Position numbers and translations under genes: made by a program | Shown: piece after piece, positions 26,528-32,239 of the stretch | Layout: each line of letters starts with the position of its first letter | Position numbering within the stretch: position 1 is the stretch's first letter | Notes under the pieces: model-generated | Told to the model about the DNA's origin: nothing | Database searches by the model: none | What the model saw: the letters and a program-made list of their open reading frames with translations, nothing else | IMG/VR virus record: IMGVR_UViG_3300006641_000086 | Span: 1 to 35,494 of that record | DNA from: a virus | Length of the DNA: 35,494 nucleotides | Strand: one strand, 5' to 3'

Positions 26528-26797
26528 ATGTCTGGAAATGAGACGGAAGCCAATGAGATTAACGCCCTCTTCTCAAGGCCCTTCCTTGGTGCTTGTGGGG
26601 TTATCATTGCTTTGTGCGGGGTGGTTGTTGGGCTATGGTCTAGCTCCATCGAGCGGGACCTTGACGAAATCCGTAGTACCCTTAACGAGCGTGCATCCCT
26701 TCTTCCACGGACTACTGATTTGGAAAGGCGCACAGAGTCCCAAGAAGCTCGACTCAGAGAAATAGAGCGGCAAGTGTACATGAACGGGCGCAAATGA
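26528..26797 (+). CDS. Membrane-anchored coiled-coil protein (holin or inner-membrane spanin-like)
   Basis: An 89-residue protein with one hydrophobic helix (about residues 18-38, PFLGACGVIIALCGVVVGLW) followed by a charged coiled coil (SIERDLDEIRSTLNERAS, then DLERRTESQEARLREIERQ). An N-terminal membrane span with a periplasmic coiled coil is the topology of inner-membrane spanin subunits, and some small holin-like proteins also look like this. An AAGGGAG site lies rather far (16 bases) upstream. The overlapping frame from 26433 is less likely coding. Confidence 0.6.
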   Translation: MSGNETEANEINALFSRPFLGACGVIIALCGVVVGLWSSSIERDLDEIRSTLNERASLLPRTTDLERRTESQEARLREIERQVYMNGRK

Positions 26798-26808
26798 AGG
26801 AGACAACG

Positions 26809-27012
26809 ATGCTGACCAATTGGAAAACCTCACTCATGGGTGTGCTGGTGCTGGCCTGCGGGGGCACCAGCTACGCGGGGATCTTACCGGAAAAGTACAA
26901 CTCACTGTTGATGCTGTTCTGCGGCGTGTGTACCGCCTTCGGGTTGATTGCCGCGAAGGACAGCAATGTGAGCAATGCGCCGATTCCCGCCGAAGCTAAG
27001 CCGGTGAGCTAA
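26809..27012 (+). CDS. Small two-span membrane protein, holin-like
   Basis: A 67-residue protein from ATG 26809, chosen because AAGGAG sits 7 bases before it; an in-frame ATG at 26794 overlaps that site. It has two hydrophobic stretches (about 8-22 and 32-48) separated by a short polar turn and ends in AKDSNVSNAPIPAEAKPVS. The NWKTSLMGVL start and GLIAAKDSNV end are typical of small phage membrane proteins annotated as holins. It lies between other lysis-type genes. A holin would form the membrane lesion that times lysis. Confidence 0.6.
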   Translation: MLTNWKTSLMGVLVLACGGTSYAGILPEKYNSLLMLFCGVCTAFGLIAAKDSNVSNAPIPAEAKPVS

Positions 27013-27239
27013 TGGCCTGGTCTGAGGCGGTGCAATCTGTGGCCGACTTCGCCAAGGCGCTTTTTTCATGGGCCGCAGGAGGACGCACCAAGGATCAAAA
27101 TGTCCTGCGAGATGAAGCGGACCATTGGAAGGAAGAGTATGACAAAGCGATGGCGGCTGGTGATTTTCAGTCTGCTACTTACTGTATGCAGCGGTTGCGG
27201 GCTGTTAGGGACCAAGCCCGTGCTCAACGCGGGGCCTGA
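27012..27239 (+). CDS. Small helical protein in lysis cluster
   Basis: A 75-residue protein with a TAATG overlap with the preceding holin-like gene. An amphipathic N-terminal segment (AVQSVADFAKALFSWAAGG) is followed by a charged helix (DEADHWKEEYDKAMAAGD). No clear membrane span. The next gene, for a lipoprotein, begins inside it in another frame, an arrangement reminiscent of nested spanin genes. However, this protein lacks the expected transmembrane anchor. Function unassigned. Confidence 0.55.
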   Translation: MAWSEAVQSVADFAKALFSWAAGGRTKDQNVLRDEADHWKEEYDKAMAAGDFQSATYCMQRLRAVRDQARAQRGA

Positions 27240-27399
27240 CGGACGCGGCTGTATGGTGGGCATCATCGACAGCACCGAGGCGGCGATTCTTCGTGTCAAG
27301 AATCCCGCCGTCCATGCTGGGGATGTGGTCTTCACGCCATTCTGTGCCGAGCAGGTCGGAATTGATCTGCACAACGAGATTTACGAACTGACACGCTAG
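27139..27399 (+). CDS. Small lipoprotein, possible outer-membrane spanin subunit
   Basis: An 86-residue protein from ATG 27139 with GGAAGAG immediately upstream. The N-terminus (TKRWRLVIFSLLLTVCSGCG) is a lipoprotein-type signal with the likely lipidated cysteine at SGC. The mature part is short and contains two more cysteines. It starts within the preceding gene in a different frame (101-base overlap). Lysis-cluster lipoproteins of this kind can be outer-membrane spanins, but this one lacks an obvious proline-rich stretch. The stop at 27399 abuts the end of the convergent peptide gene. Confidence 0.6.
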   Translation: MTKRWRLVIFSLLLTVCSGCGLLGTKPVLNAGPDGRGCMVGIIDSTEAAILRVKNPAVHAGDVVFTPFCAEQVGIDLHNEIYELTR

Positions 27400-27564
27400 C
27401 TACCAGCACCGCGTAGAACAGACGCCGTTATAGCAGCAATTCGTACAGAGCATCACCTTCCCGTTAGGCATCGTCACATATTGCGACGTGCAATTCTCCG
27501 CCATCGCCAGCACCGGCAGACAGACCAACGCCAACCCCATCATTATGATTCGTAGTGTGTTCAT
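27400..27564 (-). CDS. 54-residue secreted six-cysteine peptide
   Basis: I take ATG at 27564 (reverse strand), which has a perfect AGGAGG site 5 bases upstream; the longer frame would ignore it. Residues 1-22 are a signal peptide (NTLRIIMMGLALVCLPVLAMA, cut before ENC). The mature ~32 residues hold six cysteines: one near the N-terminus, one mid-way, then a CxxxxxC-like cluster around TNCCYNGVCSTRCW. This suggests a disulphide-bonded miniprotein active outside the cytoplasm. It lies 13 bases after the integrase gene and probably shares its transcript, so it could be expressed from the prophage. No known toxin family is recognised. Confidence 0.65.
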   Translation of the reverse strand: MNTLRIIMMGLALVCLPVLAMAENCTSQYVTMPNGKVMLCTNCCYNGVCSTRCW

Positions 27565-27577
27565 GGAAACCTCCTGG

Positions 27578-28477
27578 TTAATGCGTGGTGCACTGTAACA
27601 GACGCTCCTCATGTTTACCTAGCATCGCTTTCACTGGCCCATCCATCACCTGCACATAATGGTCCGTGGCCTGGTAGGTGGTATGGTCTAGCATCCCTTT
27701 ACTCACCGCTGACAGGTTGCCGCACGTATCATTCGCCCATGTTGACCCCGTGCGCCGTAGGTCATAGCACCACACATGCGGGAGATTGGCGGCAGTTCTG
27801 ATGCTGTCCCATTTTGCAAACCAAAACTCTTTGGACAGCGGCTTCCCATTGCGCCCTGGAAACATCCACAACCCATCAGGGGCCAGCGTGGGGATATATA
27901 ACGCATACATCTCCGCCAGCGCCGGAGGGAGCGGTATCGTATGCTCCCGTGATGTCTTTGTCGATCCTTTGGGCTTCGTCCATAATCCCTGCCATATATC
28001 GCCTTCCTTCCATACCCGTACATCGTTCTTGTGTTGATGCTGTAGCTCTGTAGGCCGACAGGCCAGGATCAATGACGCATAGAAATACAGGCGTGGTTGC
28101 AGGGGTTGCGCGAAGATGGACGCCAACGCCTGTGGCATTTCATGCTCTCTGATGTAGGTTTTCCGCATGGGCTGGCGTTCATTCTTAATCCTGGCAGCCA
28201 GGTTAGGGCCGCTGTAGAGTTCCCATTCCACCGCCTTGTTATACAAGTGTCGTAAGTCTTTAAGGCACCCCATCGCTTGCACGGCACTGTGCGCCTTGAT
28301 ACTATTCCTCCACCGCGTAATGTCGATGACGCTGAGTTCAGCGAGCGGCCTGTCATACAGTGGGGGGAAATACTTCAGCATACGGGAACGGAGCGGGCGC
28401 GGGTCTTTCAATAGGGGAACGTGCAGCTCGAAAAACAAATCCACGAGGGCTTTGACTGTGACAGGCTTGATAGACAT
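27578..28477 (-). CDS. Tyrosine recombinase (phage integrase)
   Basis: A 299-residue site-specific recombinase. An N-terminal core-binding region (about 1-105, helical SAM-like) precedes the catalytic domain. Catalytic positions visible are R141 (ACRPTEL), R241 in YDLRR, H265 in LDH and the nucleophile Y274 in TDHYVQ; the beta-hairpin lysine is K168 or K174. The usual histidine of the HxxR box is Y238 here. Full length suggests activity. It would insert the phage chromosome into the host's and implies a temperate lifestyle. GGAGG precedes the ATG. It is transcribed opposite to structural and early genes and probably together with the cysteine-rich peptide. Confidence 0.9.
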   Translation of the reverse strand: MSIKPVTVKALVDLFFELHVPLLKDPRPLRSRMLKYFPPLYDRPLAELSVIDITRWRNSIKAHSAVQAMGCLKDLRHLYNKAVEWELYSGPNLAARIKNERQPMRKTYIREHEMPQALASIFAQPLQPRLYFYASLILACRPTELQHQHKNDVRVWKEGDIWQGLWTKPKGSTKTSREHTIPLPPALAEMYALYIPTLAPDGLWMFPGRNGKPLSKEFWFAKWDSIRTAANLPHVWCYDLRRTGSTWANDTCGNLSAVSKGMLDHTTYQATDHYVQVMDGPVKAMLGKHEERLLQCTTH

Positions 28478-28654
28478 GATGCCTCCACAAATGAATGGGG
28501 CACTGTAAGTCAGCCGAAGGGTCGAAAACTAGCGAGCAAAACTACTATACGCAGTTACGAGATCAGAGATTCCCTCACTCACCCTAGGGATGTCCCTAGC
28601 CACTGAAAGGATAATGTATGGTTCCTGTGAAGTCATTGAATACCCCGTATACAT
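28478..28654. other. Noncoding gap between integrase and RHH gene
   Basis: No convincing gene is seen in these 177 bases. They should contain the integrase promoter on the reverse strand and possibly the phage attachment site, but I cannot define att core sequences without the host. The one notable element is a 7-bp inverted repeat at 28584-28599. Confidence 0.4.
28584..28599. promoter_or_regulatory. Inverted repeat, possible operator
   Basis: CTAGGGA and TCCCTAG form a perfect 7-bp inverted repeat around TG, in the intergenic gap upstream of the integrase. It could bind a dimeric regulator such as one of the RHH proteins, or an integrase/excision factor. Too short a loop and no U tract argue against a terminator. 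Confidence 0.3.
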
Positions 28655-28873
28655 CTACTCAGGCCGTTTCCTGGGGGAATCCTGAGCAGGCCCTTGTGGT
28701 TTGATGGTCGGCGGCAACTGCCACGGTTCTTCTTGGATGCCGAACGTGATATCTAAAATCGTCCGCGCCATTGCCCCCGGTTTCGTGTGATTCTTCAGCG
28801 CCCACTTATCGAGTTCCCGCTTCAACTCTTTTGAGATCCGTACTACTAACGTCTCATCTAAGTTCCCTGTCAT
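28655..28873 (-). CDS. Ribbon-helix-helix (CopG/Arc-like) regulator
   Basis: A 72-residue protein. I choose ATG at 28873 because GGAGG lies 6 bases upstream. Residues about 5-45 fit the RHH fold: a strand (ETLVVRIS), helix (KELKRELDKWALKN), turn, and second helix (PGAMARTILDITFG). The C-terminus is proline-rich. RHH dimers bind DNA by a paired beta ribbon. It is divergent from a second RHH gene at 29029, and the shared intergenic region carries tandem 10-bp repeats. It may repress its own or the early promoter. Confidence 0.7.
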   Translation of the reverse strand: MTGNLDETLVVRISKELKRELDKWALKNHTKPGAMARTILDITFGIQEEPWQLPPTIKPQGPAQDSPRKRPE

Positions 28874-28904
28874 CACGCACCTCCCTGTTAGTGGCCTAGC
28901 ACAG

Positions 28905-28934
28905 ACCGTACCAATCTCCTTATACCGCTGTCAA
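28905..28934 (-). promoter_or_regulatory. Possible leftward promoter for the RHH gene
   Basis: On the reverse strand a perfect TTGACA -35 hexamer (28929-28934) is followed after 18 bases by TACGGT (28905-28910), a poor -10 match. The distance to the RHH ATG is about 32 bases. The -35 is convincing; the -10 is not. Confidence 0.35.
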
Positions 28935-28964
28935 ATTTATTTTCAGGGAAACGCATTTTTCTTA

Positions 28965-28993
28965 TTGACACGAGTAATACAATGCAGTACAAC
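28965..28993 (+). promoter_or_regulatory. Rightward early promoter
   Basis: TTGACA at 28965-28970 and TACAAC at 28988-28993 are separated by 17 bases, a good sigma-70-type promoter. It would start transcription about 30 bases before ATG 29029 and drive the rightward early region. The -10 hexamer lies inside the tandem repeats at 28978-29007, so a protein bound there would block RNA polymerase. Confidence 0.6.
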
Positions 28994-29007
28994 GCACTAC
29001 ATCAGAA
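28978..29007. repeat. Three 10-bp tandem direct repeats, likely RHH operator
   Basis: TACAATGCAG, TACAACGCAC and TACATCAGAA follow one another without spacing; the first two differ at two positions and the third is degenerate. Ribbon-helix-helix regulators commonly bind short tandem repeats spaced by about one helical turn. The repeats cover the -10 of the early promoter and lie between two RHH genes. Confidence 0.5.
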
Positions 29008-29028
29008 CCACATTGAATAGGAGGTGTC

Positions 29029-29217
29029 ATGCAAAAGAAATTTAATCTCAGTTTCCCCATCGACGCGGCCTTAGAAAAACAAATTCGGTCAGAGGTCAAG
29101 GCCACGGGCCTGAGCCGTGCAGATGTGGCCCGTATGGGTTTACGGATGATATTTGGGCTATCGCCTGCCGCAAAGAAAGCGAAGCTGACAAAGGGGGTCA
29201 CGCATGCAACTCGCTGA
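29029..29217 (+). CDS. Second ribbon-helix-helix-like protein
   Basis: A 62-residue basic protein with a perfect AGGAGGT site before ATG 29029. Its layout (FNLSFPIDAALEKQIRSEVK, then GLSRADVARMGLRMIFGLS) matches a strand followed by two helices of an RHH domain, with a lysine-rich tail. It is the first gene of the rightward early operon, directly behind the repeat-containing promoter, so autoregulation is likely. It pairs with the divergent RHH gene in the manner of a two-repressor switch. Confidence 0.65.
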   Translation: MQKKFNLSFPIDAALEKQIRSEVKATGLSRADVARMGLRMIFGLSPAAKKAKLTKGVTHATR

Positions 29218-29461
29218 GTCCATCCAGTTAGTCATTAGCATGCTCGGTAAAGGCGAAAAGTCCCCCTCAGATGAACGCAGGCTGAGAATAGAATTGCAGG
29301 CGTTGCTAGATGTGTATGAGGGCAATAGTGCGTTCGATGACCAGCGGTGGAATATCACCGAAGCATACACTTACAGGGAAGCATGGATCAGGGGGTTTCA
29401 TCAAGCCAACATTGAGGGCAAGGGAACTTTAGCCAAGGAGGTTCTACATGCAGACCGCTAG
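29204..29461 (+). CDS. Small early protein, hypothetical
   Basis: An 85-residue protein starting inside the end of the RHH gene (14-base overlap) with a GGGGG run upstream. It is helical (AESIQLVISMLGKGEKSPSD; RRLRIELQALLDVYEG) with no domain recognised. It ends inside the next gene. Confidence 0.55.
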   Translation: MQLAESIQLVISMLGKGEKSPSDERRLRIELQALLDVYEGNSAFDDQRWNITEAYTYREAWIRGFHQANIEGKGTLAKEVLHADR

Positions 29462-29630
29462 AGAGATGTCAAACGCCTTTTTGACGGATCGGGTGAGGGC
29501 GAAGGACAGGATGAAAGCACTGACCGCAACCACGCACATTATCGAGGATCAGCAGATTGAAGTGGTGGCCTATTGGGTTGTGCTGGGGATCGTGTGGAGC
29601 GTGGTGGCTGTCGTATGGGTGATGGCATGA
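29448..29630 (+). CDS. Small early membrane protein
   Basis: A 60-residue protein with a clear AAGGAGG site before ATG 29448. The first 35 residues are charged and helical; the last 22 (EVVAYWVVLGIVWSVVAVVWVMA) form one transmembrane segment. This tail-anchored topology suggests an inner-membrane effector. Function unknown. It overlaps both neighbours. Confidence 0.55.
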   Translation: MQTAREMSNAFLTDRVRAKDRMKALTATTHIIEDQQIEVVAYWVVLGIVWSVVAVVWVMA

Positions 29631-29827
29631 GAGGCGAAATCAGCCGTGAAAAGATGCACTACACCTCAGGCGATTGGGTGAATAGGCCAGAAATCAACCT
29701 GTCCGGCTGGCCGATCAATCGCAAAGGCCAACGGGTCGGGCGGCTCAATGCAGGGGCCACCAACATGGCGAGAAAGTTCCTGGCGCGGTACGACCAAGAG
29801 CAGCAAGCCAAGAAGGAGGTCAAGTGA
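29627..29827 (+). CDS. Small early protein, hypothetical
   Basis: A 66-residue protein from ATG 29627, which overlaps the previous stop (ATGA). It is basic and polar, with a WVNRPEINLSGWPINRKGQRVG segment and a charged helical end. No family recognised. Its stop overlaps the next GTG start. Confidence 0.5.
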   Translation: MRGEISREKMHYTSGDWVNRPEINLSGWPINRKGQRVGRLNAGATNMARKFLARYDQEQQAKKEVK

Positions 29828-30024
29828 AAATCACCATCTCCCTATCCGAAGGTGACTATTTATTAGTGCAGGAAAAGGCCAAGCAGGACTTTACCAACGC
29901 GGTATCTATAGCGGGACAAATCATCTCCTGCTGGGCAGCAGATCAGCGGCGGGACAAGCGGCTGAGACTCCCGGCGCACCATTACACGACAAGAAACGTG
30001 GATGATTTCGCAGACTCAGAATAA
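29824..30024 (+). CDS. Small early protein, hypothetical
   Basis: A 66-residue protein from GTG 29824 with AAGGAGG just upstream. The first half (KITISLSEGDYLLVQEKAKQ) could be a strand-helix pair as in RHH-like antitoxins or regulators, but the second helix is not convincing. No assignment. Confidence 0.5.
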   Translation: MKITISLSEGDYLLVQEKAKQDFTNAVSIAGQIISCWAADQRRDKRLRLPAHHYTTRNVDDFADSE

Positions 30025-30036
30025 CCGGAGATAGAT

Positions 30037-30570
30037 ATGCCTAAGAAGCTAAAGCCGGTAAGAATAGATGGAGACCTTGCATATATAACGCTGTCTAAAG
30101 GTTATGAGGCCGTCATTGATTTGGCCGATCTTCCTCTAGTCGGAATGTCTAATTGGTGTGCATTAGTTGGTCCCAATACCGTGTATGCAGTGCGTGCACT
30201 ATACGATAGGCGCGATGGCAGGCTGGTAAGTAAAACGATGACTCGTTTGCATAGCGTCATTCTGAATGCACCAAAAGGAATCAACGTGGATCACATCAAT
30301 GGGAATGGCCTAGATAATAGGCGGTCCAATCTTCGATTGGCTACAGTTCAGCAAAACGGATGCAACAGAGCGATGAGTAGGAACAATACGTCTGGGTATA
30401 AAGGCGTGACTCTATGTACTGGCAAGTGGAGTACAGGTAAGTGGAAATCTGAGATTAAGGTGAACATGAAAGGGATTTACCTTGGGGTTTTCCGCACTAA
30501 AGAAGAAGCCCATAAAGCTTACCAAGCTGCAAGTGTGAAGTATCACGGCGAATTTGGCAGGTCACGATGA
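30037..30570 (+). CDS. HNH homing endonuclease with AP2 DNA-binding domain
   Basis: A 177-residue protein of a family common in phages as free-standing homing nucleases. The N-terminal strands (VRIDGDLAYITLSKGYEAVID) lead into the HNH core: H72, then VDHINGNGLDNRRSNLR (about 84-100) with D85/H86 and N94/N98. Residues about 119-175 are an AP2 domain (SGYKGV, then YLGVFRTKEEAHKAYQAAS, then GEF). It would cut a specific phage site and promote copying of its own gene. Base composition is more AT-rich than the neighbours', consistent with separate acquisition. It overlaps the following gene by ATGA. Confidence 0.88.
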   Translation: MPKKLKPVRIDGDLAYITLSKGYEAVIDLADLPLVGMSNWCALVGPNTVYAVRALYDRRDGRLVSKTMTRLHSVILNAPKGINVDHINGNGLDNRRSNLRLATVQQNGCNRAMSRNNTSGYKGVTLCTGKWSTGKWKSEIKVNMKGIYLGVFRTKEEAHKAYQAASVKYHGEFGRSR

Positions 30571-30833
30571 CCGACGAAGAAATCATTGAGATCATCGCTA
30601 AACGCATGAGCGATGAGGTGGGGTGGAGTGAGGCATCCAAGGTGTTCAATCACTATGGATTTGTTGATGTGGTGACGTTTCTCTATAGCGAGCCAATGTT
30701 TCAGCCTACATTACTTGAATACTACAAAAACGAGATTGAACAAGCGCGATTTAGTGCAGCCTGCAAAGACTCTTACGATGACTCAGATGTGACGGATTGG
30801 AAGGCCGATGTAGCGACACGGGGAGGGTGCTGA
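30567..30833 (+). CDS. Small early protein, hypothetical
   Basis: An 88-residue acidic protein starting at the end of the homing endonuclease (ATGA). It reads as mostly helical (DEEIIEIIAKRMSDEVGWSE; LEYYKNEIEQARFS). No family recognised. Its stop overlaps the next ATG. Confidence 0.5.
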   Translation: MTDEEIIEIIAKRMSDEVGWSEASKVFNHYGFVDVVTFLYSEPMFQPTLLEYYKNEIEQARFSAACKDSYDDSDVTDWKADVATRGGC

Positions 30834-31069
30834 TGCCTATTTACCCCTGTCTGCGAGGATCTAGCGACTGCTCCATGTGTTCTGTCGAAATGCCGTGGCA
30901 TTGGAGCGGGTTGTGTGAACATTGCCGGGCTGAGACGCCATGCAGGAAGTGCGGGGAGATCTTGAAAGAGTACATGCTAGTTGAGTTGTGTGAGTCCTGT
31001 TACCGAACTGAACCGTTTCGCTATCGGCTCGTGCCGAAAAGGAGGACTGGTGGAATCGTCTCAAAGTGA
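30833..31069 (+). CDS. Multi-CxxC zinc-binding protein
   Basis: A 78-residue protein from ATG 30833 (TGATG overlap, GGGAGGG site). Four CxxC knuckles occur in order (CSMC, CEHC, CRKC, CESC), enough for two zinc ribbons, followed by a basic tail. Such small proteins often bind nucleic acid or bridge proteins. It ends inside the ERF gene's start region and may be coupled to it. Confidence 0.6.
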   Translation: MPIYPCLRGSSDCSMCSVEMPWHWSGLCEHCRAETPCRKCGEILKEYMLVELCESCYRTEPFRYRLVPKRRTGGIVSK

Positions 31070-31802
31070 GTCAATCAACGAACTAGCGGCGGCGATTGTC
31101 AAGGCGCAACTGGCCTTGGTGCCGGCAGCCAAGGATCATGTCAACCCATTCTTTAAGTCAAAGTATGCAGATCTTCCTACGGTATGGGAAGCCGCGGCAC
31201 CATTCAGGGACAACGGCATCGCAATCACGCAGAGTCCCATGGATGCGCCGGATGAGTACATTGTGCTGGATACGCAGCTCTCGCATACCAGCGGCCAATG
31301 GATGCGCTCACGGCTGAAGATTCGGGTAGCCAAGAATGACCCTCAAGGCTATGGCTCAGCCCTCACCTATGCGAGGCGGTATGCCCTTGGCAGCATGACC
31401 GGCATTGTGACGGAAGAGGATGACGATGGAGCAGCGGCGAGTCCACAACCACAAGGACGCTATGCTTCTGGAATCTTTGCGAATACCAGCAAGCAGACGG
31501 CACAGGCGAAGATTGCCGAACTCGCCAAGGAGATGCAGGAACCAGCGCGGCAGACTGGCGCTACAGGCGTGTCCGTTGGAACGATGGCCTCCGAGGAGGA
31601 GGCCCCAATAAGGAGCGATGCTGCCGCGCCCTTCATCTGGCGTGTAGGGAAGAACAGGGGAAAGGCTGTCACAGATATTAGCCTAGATGACCTCATTTGG
31701 TCGGCTACCAATATCAAGATGACCGATCACAAGCAAGCCGCTCAGGATGAGATTGATCGCAGACAAAAACAAGATGTAATGGCGTTTGAGGGGCAGGAAT
31801 AA
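31050..31802 (+). CDS. erf: ERF-family single-strand annealing recombinase
   Basis: A 250-residue protein from GTG 31050, chosen for the perfect AAAAGGAGG site 5 bases before it. Residues about 10-125 are the ERF core: NPFFKSKYADLPTVWE (32-47), a GIAITQSP strand, and GYGSALTYARRYALGSMTGIVTEEDDDG (100-127). A disordered linker follows, then a C-terminal segment (about 196-235, FIWRVGKNRGKAVTDISLDDL) like a small domain attached to nucleases and recombinases. ERF proteins anneal single strands and help circularise or recombine phage DNA. No exonuclease partner gene is seen in the window. Confidence 0.88.
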   Translation: MESSQSESINELAAAIVKAQLALVPAAKDHVNPFFKSKYADLPTVWEAAAPFRDNGIAITQSPMDAPDEYIVLDTQLSHTSGQWMRSRLKIRVAKNDPQGYGSALTYARRYALGSMTGIVTEEDDDGAAASPQPQGRYASGIFANTSKQTAQAKIAELAKEMQEPARQTGATGVSVGTMASEEEAPIRSDAAAPFIWRVGKNRGKAVTDISLDDLIWSATNIKMTDHKQAAQDEIDRRQKQDVMAFEGQE

Positions 31803-31807
31803 CGAAT

Positions 31808-31915
31808 GGATCAGGCGAGAAACCTGTCTCACAGCAGGAAGTTGGATCTCGTGACAAGACAAACATCTGTGAGGATGCGCTTGTACGCCGGTTCGATTCC
31901 GGTCCTGATCCACCA
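31808..31915 (+). ncRNA. tRNA-like cloverleaf with encoded CCA and kissing arms
   Basis: Eight bases (GGATCAGG, 31808-31815) pair perfectly with CCTGATCC (31904-31911), followed by ACCA. A canonical T-arm (GCCGG-TTCGATT-CCGGT, 31887-31903) stacks on this stem. In place of D and anticodon arms are two longer arms. Arm 1: CGAGA 31816-31820 with TCTCG 31847-31851, and inner CCTG/CAGG closing loop TCTCACAG. Arm 2: ACAAG 31854-31858 with CTTGT 31880-31884, and inner CATC/GATG closing loop TGTGAG. The loop of arm 2 is complementary over 6 bases to CTCACA in loop 1. No standard anticodon arm exists, so it is not an ordinary tRNA. RNase P processing at 31808 is a reasonable prediction. Starts 5 bases after the ERF stop. 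Confidence 0.65.
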
Positions 31916-31923
31916 ATACGGGT

Positions 31924-32012
31924 TGCTGGTGAACCGTTGAAACCAGCATTGAGGCACCTGTCTGTACGAAGCAGGTGACGGGGAGGGGCCGCTAGAGGTG
32001 GCGGCTCCTCCT
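31924..32012 (+). ncRNA. Array of three strong hairpins
   Basis: Three stems follow the tRNA-like element: TGCTGGT/ACCAGCA (31924-31948, 11-nt loop), CACCTG/CAGGTG (31955-31977, 11-nt loop) and a 12-bp GC-rich stem (31981-32012, loop TAGAGGTG). The second hairpin repeats the ACCTGTCT...GCAGG sequence of arm 1 in the preceding tRNA-like element. None is followed by a T-run, so they are not terminators. Together with the flanking elements they indicate one or more folded RNAs. Confidence 0.5.
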
Positions 32013-32023
32013 GACAGGGAGAA

Positions 32024-32239
32024 TGTGCAGGCGGCGTGATGGGAACACGCTCGGAACAGTCAGCGTATCTAGGGTTACTACCGGGGTTCTGTGACCGATG
32101 CGAACCGTGGCGGCGGAAGGTCTGGGGGCGGGTACGCGGGAACGGTCCGGCACACTGTAGATACGATGGCCGCTATAGACGATGGGGCTGCGCTGACGGC
32201 TGAAGGCCCCGCAAGCCGGTTCAAATCCGGCCCTGCACA
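32024..32239 (+). ncRNA. Second, larger tRNA-like closed structure
   Basis: TGTGCAGG (32024-32031) pairs with CCTGCACA (32232-32239). A canonical T-arm (GCCGG-TTCAAAT-CCGGC, 32215-32231) stacks on it, and a D-arm-like hairpin (GCGTG-ATGGGAA-CACGC, 32034-32050) follows the 5' strand after two bases, as in tRNA. The place of the anticodon arm is taken by ~145 bases with long-range helices: GTCAG 32059-32063 with CTGAC 32193-32197, and CGTATCT 32064-32070 with AGATACG 32159-32165. CCA is not encoded in full (ACCTG). It is not a normal tRNA and I see no tmRNA tag frame or group I intron core. It ends 18 bases before the next gene. Confidence 0.55.

Noticed and set aside
26433-26765. 110-codon forward frame overlapping the coiled-coil membrane protein
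   Set aside because: Basic, low-complexity N-terminus and no ribosome site; the 26528 frame has a coherent membrane span plus coiled coil and a tighter fit to neighbours.
27588-28510. GCACTGTAA direct repeats on either side of the integrase as att sites
   Set aside because: Only 9 bp match, the flanks differ, and one copy lies inside the coding sequence; this is within chance expectation.
31808-31915. Ordinary class II tRNA or tRNA-Sec
   Set aside because: The 8-bp closing stem, T-arm and CCA fit, but no D-arm with GG in a normal loop plus a 5-bp anticodon stem with 7-nt loop can be drawn. The length (108) is too great.
31981-32012. Rho-independent terminator after ERF
   Set aside because: The stem is very strong but is followed by GACAGGGAGA with no T tract.
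32024-32239. tmRNA or tRNA with a group I intron
   Set aside because: No tag-peptide frame or tmRNA 5' consensus and no recognisable group I core; the inserted part is also short for such an intron.
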